A stretch of 64,000 nucleotides of DNA from Dickeya lacustris (GTDB lineage Bacteria > Pseudomonadota > Gammaproteobacteria > Enterobacterales > Enterobacteriaceae): the NCBI RefSeq assembly GCF_029635795.1, contig NZ_CP114280.1, forward strand, positions 2,480,001 to 2,544,000, given 5' to 3'. The notes beneath the pieces are model-generated. The model was not told where the DNA came from, searched no databases, and saw only the letters and a list, made by a program, of their open reading frames with translations. Positions 8,753 through 17,674 of the stretch are shown here, in pieces. Made by a program: the position numbers and the translations under genes. The number at the start of each line of letters is the position of its first letter. Positions within the stretch are counted from its first letter, which is position 1.

Positions 8753-10762
8753 ATGCCTAACCCATTGGTTTCCTATACATCCTCTGAGATTGCATCCGTC
8801 AGTACCCTTGACAAACCAGCAGGGAAAAATGCCCTGTCTACACGGGCGCTGGTGCTCGTCACCACCGTCCTCATCATCACTCTGGGGTTTGCTATTACGA
8901 TTGGTTTTTTACTGTGGCAATCCGGTCAGCAACATAAAGCCAGCGTACAAGATATCCTGGAGCAAACGGCGACAGCCAGCACCTATTCTGTGCAAAACCG
9001 CATTGACACCGCGCTGTTAGCCGCCCGCAGTCTGGCGCAAAGCGTTATCAGCCTGCGGGAATCCGGCACGCCGGATCGCGCCACCGCAGAGCAAATCCTG
9101 AAGAATGCGCTCAAAAGTCACCCGGAGCTTCTCTCCATGTCACTGGCTTTTGAGCCCAATACATTTGACGGCAAAGACGCACAGTTCGCCAGCCTGCCAG
9201 AGCAAGACCCGAAAGGCCGCTTCGTGCGCTATGTCGATCGCGATAACAATGGCCAGGTCGCCCTGCATAACCTGACCGATTACGAAACACCCGGTAGCGG
9301 TGATTACTACCTGTTGCCTCGCAAGCTGCAAAAAGAGGTGATTCTTGAGCCCTACAGCTATCCCTATAACGGGGTCGATGTGCTGCTGACGTCGATTGCC
9401 GTGCCAATCATGATTGACGGTAAATTCTATGGCTCCGTCACCGCCGACTTTTCGCTGGCGACGCTGCAAAAAATGGTCAATGAGATCAAACCGTTCGGTG
9501 GTGCCGGTTATGCCATGATGTTTTCTGCCAGCGGTAATTACATCGCCCACCCCGACGCCGGACGCATTACCAAAAAACTGGAAGGCGACCCCAAACTGCT
9601 GGAGAGCATTCAGTCAGGTACGCCGTTTACTTCCACACGAATGAGTTCGTTCACCCAAAAAGAGATGATGAATGCCTACCTGCCGATTAGCATCGGCAAT
9701 ACCGGCACGCCGTGGATGCTGGGCGTCACGGTGCCACAAGAGGTCATCCTCGCTCCGCTGGTCAGGCTGCGTTATATCGGCATTATCATGACGCTTATCA
9801 GCATTTTGGTGGTATCCGGGGTTATTGCCCTGATTTTTACCCGTAAAGTGCTGCGACCGGTCGGCGGTGAGCCCATCGCGGCGGCAAAAATTGCGCTGGC
9901 GGTCGCACAGGGTGATTTAACGCAGCACATTGTCGTGCCGCCGGGCGACACCCATAGCATCTTCTACGCCATGTCCGAGATGCAACAGCAGCTACGCAGT
10001 ATTGTTGAGCAACTCATGAGCACCAGTGAGTCCGTTAGCCATGGCGCGGCTGAAATCTCGGCAGGCAATGTCGATTTAGCCTCCCGCACCGAGCAACAGG
10101 CCTCTGCGCTGGAAGAGACGGCGGCCAGCATGGAGCAGATAACCGCAACCGTGAAACAGAACGCGGATAACGCGCACAGCGCTACCCGTCTGACGCAAAA
10201 TGCCGCGCATATTGCCCAGCGCGGTGACGAAATCGTCAGTCAGGTTGTGAACGTCATGAGCAGTATTGATGACAGCTCAAAGAAAATCAGCGAGATAACC
10301 AGCATCATCAGCAGTATCGCATTTCAGACCAATATTCTGGCGCTCAACGCAGCAGTTGAAGCGGCGCGCGCAGGCGAACAGGGGCGCGGTTTTGCCGTCG
10401 TCGCCGGAGAAGTGCGTAGCCTGGCGCAGCGCAGCGCCAACGCGGTCAAAGACATCACCGCCCTGATAGGCGAATCCGCCGAACGCGTAGGCCAGGGGGT
10501 CAGCATGGTGGAAAATGCCGGTAAAACCATGCGCGATATGTTATCGGCGGTCACATCGGTTAACGACATCATGAGCGAAATCGTCGCCGCCTCGGATGAA
10601 CAATCCAAGGGCATCAGCCAGGTGACGCAGGCGGTGCATGAAATGGATGGCGTCACTCAACAAAACGCCGCGCTGGTTCAGCAGGCAACCGCAGCGGCCG
10701 CCTCACTTGAGGAGCAGGCGCGGCAGTTGGCCGAATTGGTACAGGTGTTCCGGGTGCATTAA
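8753..10762 (+). CDS. methyl-accepting chemotaxis protein, dCache type
   Basis: A 669-residue chemoreceptor in the inner membrane. TM1 is at about residues 31-54, followed by a periplasmic domain of about 280 residues that looks like a double Cache (PAS-like) sensor. TM2 is at about 337-360, then HAMP, then the signalling hairpin with tip motif [20 protein letters not shown]. It relays ligand binding to CheA/CheW and is adapted by CheR/CheB. The C-terminus ends VQVFRVH, without the NWETF-type pentapeptide that tethers CheR/CheB. The ligand cannot be read from sequence. It is a lone gene, followed by a tandem repeat and a terminator. Confidence 0.93.
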   Translation: MPNPLVSYTSSEIASVSTLDKPAGKNALSTRALVLVTTVLIITLGFAITIGFLLWQSGQQHKASVQDILEQTATASTYSVQNRIDTALLAARSLAQSVISLRESGTPDRATAEQILKNALKSHPELLSMSLAFEPNTFDGKDAQFASLPEQDPKGRFVRYVDRDNNGQVALHNLTDYETPGSGDYYLLPRKLQKEVILEPYSYPYNGVDVLLTSIAVPIMIDGKFYGSVTADFSLATLQKMVNEIKPFGGAGYAMMFSASGNYIAHPDAGRITKKLEGDPKLLESIQSGTPFTSTRMSSFTQKEMMNAYLPISIGNTGTPWMLGVTVPQEVILAPLVRLRYIGIIMTLISILVVSGVIALIFTRKVLRPVGGEPIAAAKIALAVAQGDLTQHIVVPPGDTHSIFYAMSEMQQQLRSIVEQLMSTSESVSHGAAEISAGNVDLASRTEQQASALEETAASMEQITATVKQNADNAHSATRLTQNAAHIAQRGDEIVSQVVNVMSSIDDSSKKISEITSIISSIAFQTNILALNAAVEAARAGEQGRGFAVVAGEVRSLAQRSANAVKDITALIGESAERVGQGVSMVENAGKTMRDMLSAVTSVNDIMSEIVAASDEQSKGISQVTQAVHEMDGVTQQNAALVQQATAAAASLEEQARQLAELVQVFRVH

Positions 10763-10800
10763 TTCCGGTGTCCATGCAAAAATTCCGGTGTCCATGTAAA
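10761..10800. repeat. 20-base tandem duplication
   Basis: Two adjacent 20-base copies (10761-10780 and 10781-10800) beginning AATTCCGGTGTCCATG differ at one base (C or T at position 17). They start inside the chemoreceptor stop codon. Confidence 0.9.
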
Positions 10801-10829
10801 GAGGCATAGCCAATGGCTATGCCTCTTAT
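10801..10829 (+). terminator. terminator between chemoreceptor and uspA
   Basis: A perfect 12-base stem: GAGGCATAGCCA (10801-10812) with TGGCTATGCCTC (10814-10825). A short T-rich end follows on either strand, so it may serve both convergent genes. Confidence 0.65.
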
Positions 10830-10863
10830 CAATGGTACGCTCACGTTCTTTACGTTATGCGGC

Positions 10864-11298
10864 TTATTCTTCATCATCACGCAGCGGCACAATCAGCATA
10901 TCAATATGTACGGTATTGATAAGCTGGCGGGCAGAAGACATCAGTTTGCTCCAGAAATCCTGGTGATGACCACACAGCACCAAATCAACCTCATATTTAC
11001 GGATAGCATCCACCAATACCTGCCCTAAATCACCGCTACCGCTTAAAGTCTGTGTAATGGGATAGCCCGCATTATCTGCCAGAGATTTCAACGCGCTCTG
11101 GGTTTCTTCAGAAATCCGTTGCTGCATATCCCCCAAATTGACATCAATAAGCCCGGTGTAAAGATCGGAGTAATTCACGTCAACATGGATCAAAGAGACT
11201 TTGGCATCATAAGGCCGCGCCATCGATACCGCTTTTTCCACTAACACTTTACTTTCCGGTGACAGATCAACCGCGATAAGAATGTGTTTGTAAGCCAT
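10864..11298 (-). CDS. uspA: universal stress protein A
   Basis: Cytoplasmic stress protein of 144 residues, the E. coli UspA length. It opens [20 protein letters not shown] and ends [12 protein letters not shown]. UspA-type members lack the ATP-binding G-2x-G-9x-G loop of UspFG. It accumulates in stationary phase and during growth arrest. A strong GAAAGGAG ribosome site precedes the ATG. Divergent from uspB across 572 bases, as in E. coli. Confidence 0.97.
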   Translation of the reverse strand: MAYKHILIAVDLSPESKVLVEKAVSMARPYDAKVSLIHVDVNYSDLYTGLIDVNLGDMQQRISEETQSALKSLADNAGYPITQTLSGSGDLGQVLVDAIRKYEVDLVLCGHHQDFWSKLMSSARQLINTVHIDMLIVPLRDDEE

Positions 11299-11870
11299 GA
11301 TAAGCTCCTTTCTTAATGACTACCTGATGGGTCAGCAGAGACTTCTCCTGCCAGTTCGACACTCTGTAGCGATGAATTAAGCATACCACCCACACTTTTC
11401 AGGGTTATGTTCAGCAGATCACAACGCTACATATTTTGTAACGGTTGTGCGAAGGCAGGCGACATCTCCCCCTGAAGCCTTCGCCAATTACGCCGATAAG
11501 ACTCATAGAGGCGCAACATCCTGACCGTGTTTTACAGTGTAGTCGCGCTGTTAAAAAGTTCACCGCTTGCTGCTTGCGAAACGACTACCGGATCAAAAGA
11601 AATCGTGATGTTTAGCATTTTCAGCAAGCCTACGTGGAATGTGGCAAAAAACCCTGCGGCTCTTCTACAATAGAAATAAGACCGGGGAAAAATCCCGTCT
11701 TGAGACAGGGAAAAACAGGGAAAAGAAACAAAGCAATAAGCGGGACTCGCCAGTCTGGCGGCCCATCACATCGCGTAACTAACCTGTGGCATAACCCCCC
11801 ACAGATGTGATGTCAGCAGGAGCCGACACATGAGAACATCTGATGGGTCATAATCCGGGAGGGGAGCATG
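11299..11870. other. long uspA-uspB intergenic region
   Basis: There are 572 bases without a supported gene between divergent stress genes. It must hold both promoters. I found no clear tRNA or terminator-type small RNA; A-rich and G-rich short repeats such as GGGAAAAAC occur near 11700. Confidence 0.5.
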
Positions 11871-12206
11871 ATGATAAGTACAATTGCGCTTTTCTGGGCT
11901 TTATGTGTTGTCTGTGTAATCAATATGGCGCGATATTACTCCTCGCTGCGCGTGCTGTTGCTGATTTTGAGGGATTGTGATCCGCTGCTTTATCAGTATG
12001 TCGATGGCGCGGGTTTTTTCACCTCGCATGGTCAGCCCAGCAAGCAGTTACGGCTGGTTCGCTATATCTACGCACAACGTTATCTTGACCACCACGACCC
12101 TGCTTTTATCCGCCGCTGCGCGCGGGTTCGCGGTCAGTTTATTTTAACCTCAGCGTTATGCGGTCTGGTGGTCGTCAGCCTGATTGCTTTAGCCATCTGG
12201 CATTGA
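11871..12206 (+). CDS. uspB: universal stress protein B
   Basis: A 111-residue inner-membrane protein nearly identical to E. coli UspB (111 residues), which is sigma-S dependent and affects ethanol tolerance. One TM segment is at residues 2-20 ([19 protein letters not shown]) and a second at the C-terminus ([20 protein letters not shown]). Two ATG codons are adjacent (11868, 11871); the second is chosen because it matches the family start and is better spaced from GGAGGGGAG. Confidence 0.95.
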   Translation: MISTIALFWALCVVCVINMARYYSSLRVLLLILRDCDPLLYQYVDGAGFFTSHGQPSKQLRLVRYIYAQRYLDHHDPAFIRRCARVRGQFILTSALCGLVVVSLIALAIWH

Positions 12207-12239
12207 GCGAATAGCCGCCGGGTTATCCCACCCAATGCC

Positions 12240-12267
12240 TGATGATTGACGGTTGATGATTGATGGC
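12240..12267. repeat. 14-base tandem repeat, imperfect
   Basis: Two adjacent units of TGATGATTGAyGGy (12240-12253 and 12254-12267) differ at two positions. They lie between the uspB stop and the shared terminator. Confidence 0.65.
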
Positions 12268-12316
12268 TATAGCACCTGCGTATTACCGCGCGGGTGCCGG
12301 ACAAAAGACTAAACAT

Positions 12317-12344
12317 AAAAAAAGCGACCTCTCGGTCGCTTTTT
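12317..12344. terminator. bidirectional terminator uspB/pitA
   Basis: AAGCGACC and GGTCGCTT form a stem with loop TCTC, flanked by an A-run on the left and a T-run on the right, so it works for both convergent genes. Confidence 0.88.
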
Positions 12345-12377
12345 CACATGAACAACGCCAAAACCGTTAAATCAGTT

Positions 12378-13877
12378 TCAGCGCCAGCCAAAATAGAGAA
12401 TACCCGACATCACCATCGATACCGGCAGGGTAAACACCCACGCCAGTAAAATGCTTTTCACCGTCTTACTCTGTACGCCGCCACCATCAACAATCATGGT
12501 GCCAGCGACCGCCGAGGAAAGCACATGGGTGGTCGATACCGGCATACCGGTATAGCTGGCAATGCCAATCGATACCGCCGCTGTCATCTGCGCCGATACG
12601 CCCTGGGCATATGTCATGCCTTTCTTACCAATTTTCTCACCGATAGTGACGGCAACGCGTTTCCAGCCCACCATAGTGCCCAGAGACAATGCCAGTGCCA
12701 CCGCCACAATAATCCAAATCGGCGCGTACTCAACGGTGTAGAGCAGATCGCCACGCAAATTATTCAGCAGGCGTTTATCATCGGCAGAGGTTTCAGGCAG
12801 CTTCGCCACTTTATCCAGCGTATCGGAAATACACATCAGTAAACGGCGGGCGCGGGCGCGATCGTCAGCGGGCAGTTCCTCATAGTGTTTAATGTTATTA
12901 AACAGCACCAAGGCCCTGTCGATCGCTATCATTGCGCGCGACGTATCGCAGTGAAAATCTGGCTTGTTCCCGGTAGCAGGAATAACCGTTTCCGGTGCCG
13001 GGATAACCGGTTGCGACAGGTCAATCACATGCGCCAGCGAAGCGTTATGAGATTGGTAATACGTCTGCAAGTTGGCCACGGCATCACGCGTGCGGCTGAT
13101 ATCATAGCCAGACGCATTCATATTGAGCATAAAACCGGCAGGCGCAACGCCAATTAACACCAGCATGATGAGGCCAATGCCTTTCTGACCATCGTTCGCA
13201 CCGTGAGAGAAGCTCACCCCCACCGCAGAAAGAATCAACGCCGTACGCGTCCAGAAAGGCGGCTTGCGTTTGCCATCCTGCTTTTCACGTTCAGCAGGCG
13301 TCAAATGCACGCGCTGGCGTTTTTTATTGCCGCTCCAGTAGCGACGCAGCACATACACCGTCAACCCGGCAATCATCATCCCAACCACTGGCGACACCAG
13401 CAGCGAGAGGAAAATGCTGACAACCTTGGGTAAATTGAGTGCTTCCATTACCGAGGTATCGGTCATTAACGCATTGGTAAGACCAATGCCGATAATCGAA
13501 CCAATCAAGGTATGGGAACTGGAAGCCGGTAAGCCGAAATACCAGGTACCAAGATTCCAGATGATTGCCGCCAGAAGCATAGAAAACACCATCGCCAGCC
13601 CATGCGCCGAGCTGACATTCAGCAGCAGATCGGTCGGCAACAAGTGTACGATGGCATAGGCGACACTCAGCCCCCCCAGCAGCACACCGAGAAAATTAAA
13701 TACCCCGGCCATAACAACAGCCAGTTGAGCACGCATCGCGCGGGTATAAATAACGGTGGCTACCGCGTTGGCGGTATCGTGAAAGCCATTAATGGCTTCA
13801 TAGAACAAAACGAAAAGCAGGGCGAGAACCAGCATCAGACCGGTGTGGAAATCAAGCCCGGCAAATAAATGTAGCAT
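12378..13877 (-). CDS. pitA: low-affinity inorganic phosphate transporter PitA
   Basis: A 499-residue inner-membrane metal-phosphate:H+ symporter, closely matching E. coli PitA. The duplicated PiT signature is visible as [19 protein letters not shown] near the N-terminus and [12 protein letters not shown] and [12 protein letters not shown] further on. About ten TM segments surround a hydrophilic loop in the middle (around residues 260-345), the part most diverged from E. coli. It imports phosphate complexed with divalent metals. Gene order uspA-uspB-pitA-yhiN is as in E. coli. Confidence 0.97.
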   Translation of the reverse strand: MLHLFAGLDFHTGLMLVLALLFVLFYEAINGFHDTANAVATVIYTRAMRAQLAVVMAGVFNFLGVLLGGLSVAYAIVHLLPTDLLLNVSSAHGLAMVFSMLLAAIIWNLGTWYFGLPASSSHTLIGSIIGIGLTNALMTDTSVMEALNLPKVVSIFLSLLVSPVVGMMIAGLTVYVLRRYWSGNKKRQRVHLTPAEREKQDGKRKPPFWTRTALILSAVGVSFSHGANDGQKGIGLIMLVLIGVAPAGFMLNMNASGYDISRTRDAVANLQTYYQSHNASLAHVIDLSQPVIPAPETVIPATGNKPDFHCDTSRAMIAIDRALVLFNNIKHYEELPADDRARARRLLMCISDTLDKVAKLPETSADDKRLLNNLRGDLLYTVEYAPIWIIVAVALALSLGTMVGWKRVAVTIGEKIGKKGMTYAQGVSAQMTAAVSIGIASYTGMPVSTTHVLSSAVAGTMIVDGGGVQSKTVKSILLAWVFTLPVSMVMSGILYFGWR

Positions 13878-14279
13878 AAGTGTTAGGCCATGTAGTGGTC
13901 ATGAACGCGGCGCATTATCGGCGACAAGCTGAAACGGGAAAAGCAAAATATGACTTTTTTTTGACTTAATTAACGCCAATTTTGCGTCAAAAAACCATTT
14001 ATTTAATAAAAATCAACGTATTATTGTTTTCAATCAGCAAATTCTCTAATAAACCCACCGCCGGGCGCAGTCAGCCCCCGTGTCAGCAAGACGGGCATCG
14101 TCAGGCACCGTAACGCGCTCTCTGCCACTAACGCACTCTCTGCCACTCACCGGATGAGCAGTATATACTTAGCCGCGCGGTACAGCGCCTACCGCAGAAT
14201 CACCGTCTGGCGGCTAATCAGGTCGGCATAGATGGCAGTATTGATGGCATGAATGGCGCAATAACCCCAGGAGAGTGAT
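13878..14279. other. pitA-yhiN intergenic region
   Basis: There are 402 bases between divergent genes. The left half is AT-rich and includes TTTTTTGAC (13957-13965) mirrored by GTCAAAAAA (13986-13994). The right half is GC-richer with an 18-base tandem repeat. No gene is supported. Confidence 0.5.
14111..14146. repeat. 18-base tandem duplication
   Basis: Units 14111-14128 and 14129-14146 (TAACGCrCTCTCTGCCAC) differ at one base. They lie upstream of yhiN in a gene-free stretch. Confidence 0.88.
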
Positions 14280-15464
14280 GTGGAACAGTTTGACGTTATC
14301 GTAATCGGAGCCGGAGCCGCCGGGCTATTCTGCGCCGCACAAGCCGGCCAGAAAGGGCTACGGGTTGCCTTGGTGGATAACGGCAAAAAACCGGGTCGCA
14401 AAATCCTGATGTCCGGCGGCGGACGCTGTAACTTCACCAACCTGTACACCGAGCCTGCCGCTTATGTGTCGCATAACCCGCATTTCTGCAAATCGGCGCT
14501 CGCCCGTTATACCCAGTGGGATTTCATCAGTCTGGTGAGTCGCCACGGTATCGCCTGGCATGAAAAAACCCTCGGCCAGCTGTTTTGCGATGAATCTGCC
14601 CAGCAAATCGTCGATATGTTGATAACAGAGTGTGAGGCAGGCAACGTCAAACTGCGCTTACGCAGCGAGGTCATCTCGGTAGAAAAAACAGACCAGTTTC
14701 AGATAACCCTCGCTCAAGGCCTGATGCAGGCACCGGCACTGGTGGTGGCAACTGGCGGTTTGTCGATGCCAGGGCTTGGGGCGTCGCCATTGGGTTATCA
14801 ACTGGCGACACAGTTCGGCCTCAACGTATTGCCAACCCGCGCCGCGCTGGTGCCCTTTACGCTGCACAAACCGCTACTCGAGCAGTTACAAACCCTCTCC
14901 GGAGTCTCCGTGCCGGCCATCGTCAGCGCACACCATGGCACCACCTTTCGCGAAAACATTCTGTTTACCCATCGGGGGCTCTCTGGCCCGGCGATTTTAC
15001 AAATCTCAAGTTACTGGCAACCGGGTGAGTTTGTCACCATCAACCTGCTCCCCGGCCTTGATCTCAGCGCCGCTTTAACCACTGAACGTCAGGCTCACCC
15101 AAACCAGAGCCTGAAAAATACGCTGGCGCAGTGGCTACCGAAACGGCTGGTGGAATGCCTGCAAGCACTGGGGCAATTACCGGAGGTGACGCTAAAACAA
15201 CTCGGCCCATCGCAATTGGCCGAGGTGGAAACCACACTGCAACAGTGGCGGGTACAACCTAACGGCACCGAAGGGTATCGCACCGCCGAAGTGACGCTGG
15301 GCGGCGTGGACACGCGCGACCTCTCCTCCAAAACCCTGGAAGCGCGCAACGTGCCGGGGCTCTATTTTATTGGCGAAGTCGTGGATGTTACCGGCTGGCT
15401 GGGCGGCTATAACTTCCAGTGGGCCTGGAGCTCTGCCTGGGCCTGCGCGCAGGCGCTGGGGTAA
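14280..15464 (+). CDS. yhiN: YhiN-type flavoprotein (HI0933/BaiN family)
   Basis: A 394-residue predicted FAD-dependent oxidoreductase (E. coli YhiN 400). The FAD-binding dinucleotide fold is at the N-terminus, DVIVIGAGAAGLFCAAQAGQ. It is followed by the family motif KPGRKILMSGGGRCNFTN and, near the C-terminus, GLYFIGEVVDVTGWLGGYN. Physiological substrate is unknown; the family includes bile-acid and tRNA-related flavoproteins. The start is GTG at 14280 with AGGAG upstream; the overlapping ATG at 14278 is out of frame. Divergent from pitA. Confidence 0.92.
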   Translation: MEQFDVIVIGAGAAGLFCAAQAGQKGLRVALVDNGKKPGRKILMSGGGRCNFTNLYTEPAAYVSHNPHFCKSALARYTQWDFISLVSRHGIAWHEKTLGQLFCDESAQQIVDMLITECEAGNVKLRLRSEVISVEKTDQFQITLAQGLMQAPALVVATGGLSMPGLGASPLGYQLATQFGLNVLPTRAALVPFTLHKPLLEQLQTLSGVSVPAIVSAHHGTTFRENILFTHRGLSGPAILQISSYWQPGEFVTINLLPGLDLSAALTTERQAHPNQSLKNTLAQWLPKRLVECLQALGQLPEVTLKQLGPSQLAEVETTLQQWRVQPNGTEGYRTAEVTLGGVDTRDLSSKTLEARNVPGLYFIGEVVDVTGWLGGYNFQWAWSSAWACAQALG

Positions 15465-15561
15465 TCGGCACGCCCCAAGATGGCAGGCTGGAGCCTTATG
15501 CTCCGGTGCGGGTGAATATCCTCAAAGGATGGCTTGCGGTATAACCGTCAGTACGCTTGTA

Positions 15562-15592
15562 CCAAAATAACAAAGCCGCCCTGAGGCGGCCA
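15562..15592 (-). terminator. terminator after second DUF1471 gene
   Basis: On the minus strand GCCGCC, loop TCAG, GGCGGC, then TTTGTTATTTT. It lies directly after the stop of the minus-strand gene at 15633. Confidence 0.85.
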
Positions 15593-15632
15593 TTGTTGCT
15601 CAATATCACGCAGGCTTATCGCCATCGCGTTA

Positions 15633-15884
15633 TCAGTTATAGATTTCAGCGACGCCGCGCAGTTGGTTGTCGTTGCCGGTGGCTGAGATAATGCGAAATG
15701 ATTTGGCACCCGCTGCCGTGGCTTTTTCAGACAAGCTGGCCTGCAAACCATCCAACGTATTCGCGCTAGCGCTGACGGTGCCAATGCTCTCACGGGCAGA
15801 CTGCTGAACTTCGGTTGCGGCCAGTGTGCCAAAAGAAACGGTAGCAAGTGCGATAACTGCAACAATATTTTTGATAGCTTTCAT
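15633..15884 (-). CDS. exported DUF1471 (YhcN/BhsA-family) protein
   Basis: An 83-residue protein with signal peptide MKAIKNIVAVIALATVSFGT, likely cut after LAA. The mature domain follows the DUF1471 pattern (IGTVSASANTLDGLQASLSE, ending LRGVAEIYN). It is a periplasmic stress-type protein by family. It is a paralogue of the protein at 3579-3836, about one third to one half identical by eye. It is monocistronic with its own terminator. Confidence 0.9.
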   Translation of the reverse strand: MKAIKNIVAVIALATVSFGTLAATEVQQSARESIGTVSASANTLDGLQASLSEKATAAGAKSFRIISATGNDNQLRGVAEIYN

Positions 15885-16068
15885 GGTTAATATCCTTCAC
15901 ATTAAATTTGGTTTTTTCTTTGCTGAAAGCGTCATCGCTTTCGATGGAAGTGATAATAGACCTGTTAGCTCCGCGTTAAAACCGGGTTTATTTGCTCACA
16001 TTATTCAAAAAATATGATAAATAATCCATCTCTACGGAGGTGATTTCGCACCAAAGATTGCCACCGCA

Positions 16069-16323
16069 TCAGGGCTGCCCGGCCTGCCTGACGGTCATCG
16101 GCAGTGACGACACGGGCAGGCACCCGGTTTCACCAGGTGCCGGGTGCGCAGCCTGGATGACCTCCGGGTGAGAGAGCAAATACTCCATCACAATGCGGCG
16201 GATCTCCGCTTGTTGCGCCGGGCTAAAGACATGGCTGTCTGTGGGCGGGTACGGCGCGATAGCCGGTACAGACCACGATACAGCCAACAATAGCGCTCCT
16301 GAAACCAGCCTGATGATGTTCAC
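16069..16323 (-). CDS. small exported protein, DsbA-family-like N-terminus only
   Basis: About 84 residues with a signal peptide (VSGALLLAVSWSVPAIA). The mature part begins with FSPAQQAEIRRIVMEYLLSH followed by PEVIQAA. That pattern resembles the helix preceding the thioredoxin fold in ScsC/DsbA-like proteins, but no CxxC domain follows before the stop. It could be a remnant or a stand-alone small periplasmic protein. Start choice: tandem GTG codons (16326, 16323) follow GGGAGGAGG; the second has workable spacing. It is not recognised beyond this. Confidence 0.55.
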   Translation of the reverse strand: MNIIRLVSGALLLAVSWSVPAIAPYPPTDSHVFSPAQQAEIRRIVMEYLLSHPEVIQAAHPAPGETGCLPVSSLPMTVRQAGQP

Positions 16324-16577
16324 CACACCTCCTCCCAGCAAGGCTATCTGCTATGGCAGGCTCACTCCCCCAATGAATGAACCTGCCGCACAGCAGATAA
16401 CAAGACTCTGGCCGTTATTCCGGCCACCTGTCGCGACGGAGATAACCCGCGCACCCAAGCAGGCTACGCAACGGCGAGTAAATTTGCCGTAAAAGCAAAT
16501 TATCACCGTGTAAAATTGGTATAAAACATGGCCGCCGCCAGCACAGGCACCGGGTGCATCGACACCCGGCGGATAAC

Positions 16578-17633
16578 TTATGAGGCAGCAGACTGGGCGG
16601 GGGTGCCACAATCCGGGCAGTAATGGTAAAACGCGTTTTTACGCAACCCGCAGGCCGAACACGTCGAAAGCAACTGCAAACCACAGTGCATACAAAATGC
16701 CGGTGTCGCGCCGTTTTGCATAATTAATGGCCGGTCACACCCTGGGCCCTGGTTGCGCGACAGCGCCGTCAATGCCGCCTCATAGTGAATGGATTCTTTA
16801 CGCGCCTCCTGCGAAGCTTCCTGCTCCTGCTTTTTTCGCTCCAGATAGCGCTGCAAGCCGCGCAACAGCGCTCGCCCGCCAAAATAGGTTAAAACCACAC
16901 CGACGCCATAACGAATGTAACCGCCAAAACTGGGCAGATAAGGCACCAGCTCGACAAAGAAGCCGAACAGGGCAAACAGAATAAAACCCCAGACAAACGG
17001 CCACTGACTGCTCTTCCGGTAACGGCGAAACAGCCACAGTGCAGCAATCAGCAACGGGCCAATAAACGCCAGACGGATGAAGAACGCCTGCAATTCTGCC
17101 GAGCGCAGCGCCTGTGCGTAACGCTCATCCGCCTCACTGTGAATGAGGTTGATAGCGCGTGTCATCGGCGCTAATTGTGTGCGCAATTGGCTTTGCTGTC
17201 GCTGCAACTCGGCCAGTTGCCCATCTAACTGACGCTGCAACGTGAGCAGGCGATCGAGCTCGCGATTGCGCGTTATCACTTCCGGGTTCTGGTCAGACTG
17301 TTCGGTACTGCTGCGGGTGGCGCGCCAGTTATCGAAACTGGCCTTGGCTTTGGCGTAATCACTGGCGGCCATTTCGCGCGCCTCTTGCTTATCCGCCAGC
17401 GCCGTCGTCAGTTTTTCCTGCTCCTCCTGAAGCGGTGCCATGCGGTTTTTTTCCGCTTCCAGCGCACTTTTATCAATAAACTGGCTGCGCTGCGGCGCTT
17501 GTGTGAACGAAGGCAGGTCTTCGAGCAAACCGGCGCTGATCATCACCAGAAAATAGGCAAATAGCAGCGCAATGGCCCATTGCCCGGTTCGAATCAACCG
17601 CTCAGGCCCACGTAACTGTTTGAATGTTCTCAT
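16578..17633 (-). CDS. membrane protein with coiled coil and C-terminal zinc ribbon
   Basis: A 351-residue protein of unknown function. One TM segment lies near residues 15-38, followed by a long charged, Gln-rich coiled-coil stretch (about 50-165). Then come three TM segments, a cytoplasmic charged helix (RKKQEQEASQEARKE) and a C-terminal cysteine-rich domain with CMHCG, CSACG and CPDCG pairs, a double zinc ribbon. The start is ATG 17633 with AAGGA upstream, because longer starts would overlap the upstream gene. It is 41 bases downstream of the ACR3-like transporter gene on the same strand, so probably in its operon. Confidence 0.78.
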   Translation of the reverse strand: MRTFKQLRGPERLIRTGQWAIALLFAYFLVMISAGLLEDLPSFTQAPQRSQFIDKSALEAEKNRMAPLQEEQEKLTTALADKQEAREMAASDYAKAKASFDNWRATRSSTEQSDQNPEVITRNRELDRLLTLQRQLDGQLAELQRQQSQLRTQLAPMTRAINLIHSEADERYAQALRSAELQAFFIRLAFIGPLLIAALWLFRRYRKSSQWPFVWGFILFALFGFFVELVPYLPSFGGYIRYGVGVVLTYFGGRALLRGLQRYLERKKQEQEASQEARKESIHYEAALTALSRNQGPGCDRPLIMQNGATPAFCMHCGLQLLSTCSACGLRKNAFYHYCPDCGTPAQSAAS

Positions 17634-17674
17634 TGCTATCCTTTTTATCTCAGCGATAGGTAAAAAACCGCGCA

